Below are positions 7,431-11,989 of a stretch of 11,989 nucleotides of DNA, in pieces. A program made the translations under genes and the position numbers. Every line of letters starts with the position of its first letter. The first letter of the stretch is position 1. The notes below the pieces were generated by a model. It was not told the origin of the DNA. It did no database searches and saw only the letters and a list, made by a program, of their open reading frames with translations. This DNA comes from Conidiobolus incongruus B7586 (Eukaryota > Entomophthoromycota > Entomophthoromycetes > Entomophthorales > Conidiobolaceae): positions 1 to 11,989 of the forward strand of contig JNEM01009526.1 in assembly GCA_000697335.1 (NCBI GenBank). Direction: 5' to 3'.

Positions 7431-8683
7431 CATTATTTTAAATAATTTTGGAATCGCATAATTAAAATATTAAACATTCATTTAAATAAATATTTTATAA
7501 AACTATCTCATCTTTGAATCTATAATTTTTTAAGATACTTAATTATGTTTTAATATTAACTCTTTTTCCATAAATCATTCGAATTATTATAAATAGTGGT
7601 GTTAATTCTAATATTTATTTTTTATTTGTTTCACTCATCAATTTATTCCTTTTAATATTTTAACACATTCACTTTTTCAATATTATTTTTTCTTTATATG
7701 CAAGATCACTAAATAAATAAATATATGTAATATTTTGAATCATTAATATTAATTCAAAATGAGTAAATTTTCAAATAAATAAGAAAGATATTTGAAATAT
7801 ATTACTTTATAATATCAATAGTCATCTTTCCAAAATATACATTGATTACTAAAAGAAAAAATTTTTACATTAATGTAATCCAATATACATATCATCGAAG
7901 AGATCCCAATCATTTACAGGTTCTAAATTTATCGGATGATAATTTCAATAAGCATAACTAAAACAAATAAGTTTAAGGTAAATCTTTTGGAAGTATAGCC
8001 GAAAAATATATTTCGAATGGCTTTAATAATATATGCAACCAAGAGCTCCTGCATTCAAATAGTAGAATAAAATTGTTACTCCTTGTATGCACTTTGTTTT
8101 TGTTAATAGAATGGATCTTAAATTATACTTTTTTTGATTTATCCAAAATATAAGAGAATATCATAATAAAGAATCTAGTAAGTTTATTACAATAGATCAA
8201 CTAAAAATGTGGTATGGTTTATCGATTATAATCTTTCACCATATTTAAAATTTTTCTTCAAATAATTTGATAAAACTAGAGAATTACCTAATTTGGAAAT
8301 TAATCATTTGGATGATGTCACAAGCTTTGCTTTGAAAAGAATTAGTAATAATTAAATCATTCAACCTACAGTTTTTGATTAATGAAGAACATAAAGGAGG
8401 GTAAATGCTTATAGGGGATGTGATTTGATTTTTATATTATGTAGTTTTTGAAGTTAATTTGAAAATTAATTAACATTACTTTAGGCTAATCAAAATATCT
8501 ATAAGGTAATAGGTATATTAAAGGGTTTTAAATAATAAAATATAATTTATAATTATATTCAAATACTTAAACTGTAGTATATATAACAAATCTGAAAATA
8601 TTTTGATATAAAAGATGAAAGTAGAGATAAGATCAACGTCTATAAAACATTTAACATAAAAATAATTTATTTGATAAAATAGA
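7431..8683. other. AT-rich spacer with possible remains of a dead gene
   Basis: Most of this 1.25 kb is featureless AT-rich DNA. From about 7977 to 8355 the plus strand carries three neighbouring short open stretches in different frames: 7977-8153 (58 codons, beginning GKSFGSIAEKYISNGFNNIC), 8138-8239 or so (FIQNIREYHNKESSKFITID) and about 8276-8355 (ending LPNLEINHLDDVTSFALKRI). The last two in particular look like protein rather than noise. Together they may be the decayed trace of one gene whose family I cannot name. A minus-strand AATAAA at 8671-8666, 13 nt past the BNA1 stop, is a likely polyadenylation signal of that gene. Confidence 0.35.
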
Positions 8684-9202
8684 TCATTTATGACTGTTAA
8701 CAAAGTTACAATTCTTACAAGTTCTCAATTTTTCATCACTTGCAAATTGTTCAATAATAGGTTTTAATTGAGTACCCAAATCCGTACAGAAGAAACTCAC
8801 CTCATGGACGATCTTCTTACACTTCTCGCAGTACCATCTCAACTTGTCAATTTCTCCCTCTTTGCGATTTCTTTCAATCACAATACCTACAGTGTTGGCA
8901 AAACGCACAGGGTTGTGAGGAGTGTTAGCAGGAAGTAGGAACATCTCTCCTTCCTTGATAGGAATATCGCGAAATTCACCATTGTCAACCACTTTAAGTA
9001 ACATATCGCCCTTGTACTGGTAGAACCATTCCTCCGTCATATTGACGTGATAATCGGTACGGGCGTTGGGTCCACCTACAGCCATGACAATAAAGTCACC
9101 CCTCTGAATGAGAAAGTTGTTGACGGGAGGTTGTAATTTATCTTTAAATTCGTCAATCCATTTGGCGAAGTTGATGGGTTGAGGTATACTTGATTGTGCC
9201 AT
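8684..9202 (-). CDS. BNA1: 3-hydroxyanthranilate 3,4-dioxygenase
   Basis: Opens the ring of 3-hydroxyanthranilate with O2 to give 2-amino-3-carboxymuconate semialdehyde, which closes to quinolinate, in the kynurenine route from tryptophan to NAD. The enzyme is cytosolic. The ORF has 172 residues, against about 177 in yeast, and no intron. It is a cupin: Fe(II) ligands H52, E58 (in DYHVNMTEEWFYQ) and H96 (in PANTPHNPVRF), with substrate-binding R48, R100 and E110, all at the spacing known for the family. The C-terminal rubredoxin-like metal site of bacterial and fungal members is present as C125-x2-C128 and C162-x2-C165. The ATG at 9202 is the first in frame and gives the usual N-terminus. The gene is GC-richer than its flanks, stops at TGA 8686-8684 and is followed by AATAAA. 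Everything needed for activity appears intact. Confidence 0.96.
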   Translation of the reverse strand: MAQSSIPQPINFAKWIDEFKDKLQPPVNNFLIQRGDFIVMAVGGPNARTDYHVNMTEEWFYQYKGDMLLKVVDNGEFRDIPIKEGEMFLLPANTPHNPVRFANTVGIVIERNRKEGEIDKLRWYCEKCKKIVHEVSFFCTDLGTQLKPIIEQFASDEKLRTCKNCNFVNSHK

Positions 9203-9817
9203 CTTTTTATTAATGTTATGTTTAATTTAATTGGGAGTGATTGGGACCTTTTTCATCATTTTAGATATAATATATGGTGATTTTATTACTTATTATGGGT
9301 TTAAATTTAACTGATATTCATCTACCAATAACTTTAAATGAATTCATCAACTGATTTTGAAATTTATCCATTCACAATCCATTTTAATTTAGCTTGAATT
9401 GAATTATTCAAGTCATATGATGACAATTTTTAGCTTTTTATATTTTTAAAATTAATTATATAAAATATAGAAATAATAATATAAGAATCAAAAACAGATT
9501 TATCTTGAATTGTTTTAAATATTATTTTCATTTCTGATAGTGTAATTATTAAACAATATATGATTATCAGTTTATAAAAAAAATTAATTAATTATAGTAA
9601 AATATTATTTTATTTTGTTGTTACCAGAATTTTCACTGGCTCTGAGTATATATACCAAAATTAAATCAAAGCCCAAATAAAATATAGCTTTCATGACAGA
9701 TATTTAGATATTATATTTCAATTATTCATATTAATTTATAAAATTTGATTTTTATTATAAATTAATTTAAATTTTATTTAAGCTTTATCAAGTATTGAAT
9801 TTTTTATTTAATATATA
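9203..9817. other. BNA1 upstream region and AT-rich flank of the transposon
   Basis: The first 80 nt or so hold the 5' UTR and promoter of BNA1 (a TATATTATAT-like stretch on the minus strand at about 9275-9262). The rest is AT-rich without an ORF of note. It contains no CpG. I see no gene in it. Confidence 0.55.
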
Positions 9818-9819
9818 TA

Positions 9820-10032
9820 CACTAGCCTGCAAAAGTAAGTCATAAAATAAAAATCACTTATATATTTACCTGTAACTTAAACAATTCTCAACTAAATTAA
9901 TTTAAATTAAAGTATATAATTAAGGTATATTACCTGATTATAATAGGTTATATTTAATTATATTTAATATATTATTGGTTAATATATCAAATCTTAAATT
10001 TTAAATAAGATAAGTTATAAATTTATAGGTTT
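9820..10032 (+). repeat. Left 213-nt terminal inverted repeat with two direct-repeat motifs
   Basis: It pairs without gaps, or nearly so, with the right repeat at roughly 80% by eye; the first 29 nt differ at only two positions, both transitions. An outer motif TAAGTCATAAA (9836-9846) recurs near the inner end as TAAGTTATAAA (10011-10021). This is the IR/DR layout known from Sleeping Beauty-like and some other Tc1 elements, where each repeat carries two transposase-binding sites. Confidence 0.85.
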
Positions 10033-10149
10033 AAGAGTTAAAAGGGTATATAAAACAAAAATTACTTAAATCTTTTTTTCTTTTATTAAATTATATATAT
10101 TTATACTAATATTATTATTGTAAATTATTATTTTAAATAATATTAGTAT

Positions 10150-11161
10150 TAAAATACTTAAATCCCTCTTTAAAAAGATTCATTTGTATATTAATCAACT
10201 TTATAGTAAAGGTAAATCAACTTGTGAGATTGTTGGAATTACTAGTGCTAGCTAGTTTATTATAGTTAAAGTTATTAAAAATTATAGTAAGGATATATTT
10301 AAACCTAAACTTAAATGTGTTAGGATTATAGATAAATATAATAAAAGGTATATTTGTAGGTTAGTTAATATAGGTAAATGTAATACTATAATAGAAATAT
10401 AAAAAGAATTATAAAACTATACAAGAATATTAGTTAGTACTAATACTATTATATATACTTTATATTATAATAGATACTACTTATGCTTTAAAAAAAATAC
10501 TTTTAATTAAAGAAATTTTATTATAAAGTTAAGTGGGAGTTTAAATGTTATTATTAAAGTTGAACCAAAACTAATTAGAATAAGGTTATTTAATTTAATG
10601 AAACAAAAATATACTTTAATGGATTTAATAAAAAAAATAGATATATAAAAAAAAACAAAGAATTACTTTATAACCATTATATTATTTTAACTTAAAAATA
10701 TAATGGTAAGTTAATTATAATTTAAAGATATATATTATTTTCTGGTATAAAATATCTTTATAAAGTTAATAAGGGAATTAATGCTGAAATATATTAAAAT
10801 ATTCTAAACAATAAATTAAAAAAAAACTATTGAATAATATAAGTTAAATAAATCAGATATTATTTTCTAACAAGATAATACCTTTTGCTATACTATTATT
10901 TCTACTACTAAATGGTTTAAAAATAATAAAATAATAGTTATGAAGTAGTTTTTTTAATTTAATCTAATTGAATATTTTTGGGATTAGTTAAAAAAAACAG
11001 TTAAAGCTTTCCCACTAGCAAAATATTTAAATGAGTTTTAGGAATATATTTAAGAAACTTAAAACAAAATTAATTTTTCTTAATATAAAAAATTAGTTGA
11101 CTCTATACCCTATAGACTTAAAGAAGTTAAGAAAACAAAAGGTAGATATATTAAGTTTTAA
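10150..11161 (+). pseudogene. Decayed Tc1 transposase
   Basis: Readable family blocks occur in order: an N-terminal helix-turn-helix region at about 10199-10300 (LYSKGKSTCEIVGITSAS, then VKVIKNYSKD), KRYICRLVNIGKCNT (about 10345-10390), the QDN block with the second catalytic Asp (codon 10874-10876, CAAGATAAT), KWFKNNKI, and LIEYFWD with the catalytic Glu of the DD34E triad (codon 10970-10972). Near the end, LVDSIPYRLKEVKKTKGRYI leads to a TAA at 11159-11161. The Asp-to-Glu distance is three codons short of DD34E, which fits loss of PDL from the usual PPQSPDLNPIE. The first Asp seems replaced (GTT at 10559-10561). Many stops are where Trp, Gln or Arg codons belong (TGG to TAG, CAA to TAA), i.e. 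C-to-T and G-to-A changes dominate. The start cannot be fixed. Confidence 0.88.
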
Positions 11162-11178
11162 TTTTCTTTCTATAACTA

Positions 11179-11391
11179 AAACACACAAATTTATAACTTA
11201 TCTTAAGTAAAATTTAAACTTTAATATATCAATTAAAATTTAATATAATTGGATCAAATATACTTAATTATAAATAAATAATATAAGTTTATTATATATT
11301 TTAATTTAAATTAATTTGATTAAGAATTAACACAGTTATTGATAATAATATATATAATTATAATTTTATGACTCACTTTTGCAGGCTAATG
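11179..11391 (-). repeat. Right 213-nt terminal inverted repeat with two direct-repeat motifs
   Basis: Reverse-complement partner of 9820-10032. The outer motif reads TGAGTCATAAA on the minus strand (11375-11365) and the inner TAAGTTATAAA (11200-11190), at the same distances from the tip as in the left repeat. The inner 11-mer is identical in both arms, which argues that it is a conserved site and not chance AT-rich similarity. Confidence 0.85.
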
Positions 11392-11393
11392 TA

Positions 11394-11989
11394 TATATAT
11401 ATATTTATTTAATAGATTAACCTTTAATTCTATATACTATCTTAATATAATTATTTTTAACTTATTATAAAATATTATATATTAACTTTAATAAACTTTA
11501 TATTATTTTTTATAAAAACTTTTTATTTCTTTATTTGACTTATAATAATATTAATATAATTCTCTAAGATTATATATAAAGTTAATTAAATTAAACATAG
11601 TTAATAATGATTTTTATTTTTATAACTTAGATACAAATAATATTTTTTTATTATTATACTTTATGAATTATTTTTCTAAGTTTTAATTTCATTAGAAATA
11701 AATAATAACTAAGCTTCCAAGTGGAATATAATTAAAAATGGAAATTTGGTCTTTAATTTCAATATATAAATATTTAGCTTAAATAAGTCTTTTTTAAATT
11801 AGTTTACTTAATTAAAGAAATTGAAAAAATTTATTAACTTTTATTATATTTGTAATATTCTATCAATTAAATAATAGGAAAAGGAAATTAAACATTAAAA
11901 AAATTATTTATATAATAAAATACCCAAAAAATAAAGAGTAATTATAATAAAAATTTATTATTTTATTTTTAAACTTGGAAATTTAATAA
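11394..11989. other. AT-rich right flank, no gene seen
   Basis: It begins with the (TA)n target tract and continues as extremely AT-rich sequence to the window edge. There is no CpG, no ORF of note on either strand and no recognisable element end. One short, slightly richer spot (AAGCTTCCAAGTGG, about 11712-11725) has no visible meaning. Confidence 0.55.

Larger units (their letters stand above)
9820..11391 (+). mobile_element. Tc1-type (DD34E) DNA transposon, complete ends, dead transposase
   Basis: The element is 1,572 nt long. Its ends are inverted: CACTAGCCTGCAAAAGTAAG at 9820 and, read on the other strand from 11391, CATTAGCCTGCAAAAGTGAG. The target dinucleotide TA is present on both sides (9818-9819 and 11392-11393), as for all Tc1/mariner elements, inside a (TA)n target. 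The inverted repeats are long, about 213 nt each, and carry a second internal motif copy. The plus strand between them encodes a heavily decayed Tc1 transposase. The size agrees with the usual 1.3-1.8 kb of full-length Tc1 elements, so no large deletion is evident. The whole element lacks CpG. It must be an old, immobile copy, though its ends might still be recognised by a related transposase elsewhere in the genome. Confidence 0.95.

Noticed and set aside
8518-8703. Minus-strand ORF of 61 codons overlapping the end of BNA1.
   Set aside because: It is made of AT-rich spacer, overlaps the BNA1 end in another frame, and has only noise-like composition.
1-11989. CRISPR arrays, rRNA genes, operons or replication origins.
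   Set aside because: There are no regularly spaced repeats or rRNA-like sequence, and the gene structure with spliceosomal introns and Pol III signals is eukaryotic.

Overview
The window is about 12 kb of very AT-rich nuclear DNA from a eukaryote, most likely an early-diverging fungus. The protein-coding exons are compact and much richer in G+C than the spacers between them. Introns are short (50, 58 and about 66 nt, with one of 275 nt), start with GTAAGT-like sites and end in TAG or CAG. The recognisable proteins (ribosomal protein S8 and 3-hydroxyanthranilate 3,4-dioxygenase) have the sequence and length expected of fungal proteins. Placement within the fungi is inference; AT-rich spacers and a decayed Tc1 element would suit Mucoromycota/Glomeromycotina-like or zoopagomycete genomes, but nothing here proves it.

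Layout. 1-206 (minus): the 5' end of an unrecognised gene that runs off the left edge. 1079-2035 (minus): RPS8, three exons, complete. 2036-4197: an AT-rich desert with one doubtful ORF (3810-4124). 4198-5094 (plus): a broken copy, and 5592-6484 (plus): an intact copy, of one two-exon gene for a mitochondria-targeted, membrane-anchored protein. Its C-terminal part resembles the COA1/TIM21 fold by eye only. 6712-6969 (minus): a small GC-island ORF that I do not recognise. 7334-7407 (plus): tRNA-Asn(GUU). 7408-8683: AT-rich spacer with possible traces of a dead gene. 8684-9202 (minus): 3-hydroxyanthranilate 3,4-dioxygenase (BNA1/HAAO), intronless. 9820-11391: a complete but dead Tc1-type DNA transposon with 213-nt inverted repeats and a TA target duplication. 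11392-11989: AT-rich sequence without any gene I can see.

The genes do not form a pathway or operon; this is ordinary eukaryotic gene order of unrelated housekeeping genes. RPS8 serves the 40S ribosome, the tRNA serves translation, BNA1 makes quinolinate for NAD synthesis, and the duplicated gene probably acts in the mitochondrial inner membrane.

The points most worth a second look are: the tandem duplication with one recently broken partner, the IR/DR-type ends of the Tc1 element, a 2.8-kb stretch with no CpG at all around that element, the unidentified small GC-island gene, and a stop-free, multiple-of-three intron in the left-edge gene. I found no clear sign of an entirely new multi-gene system.
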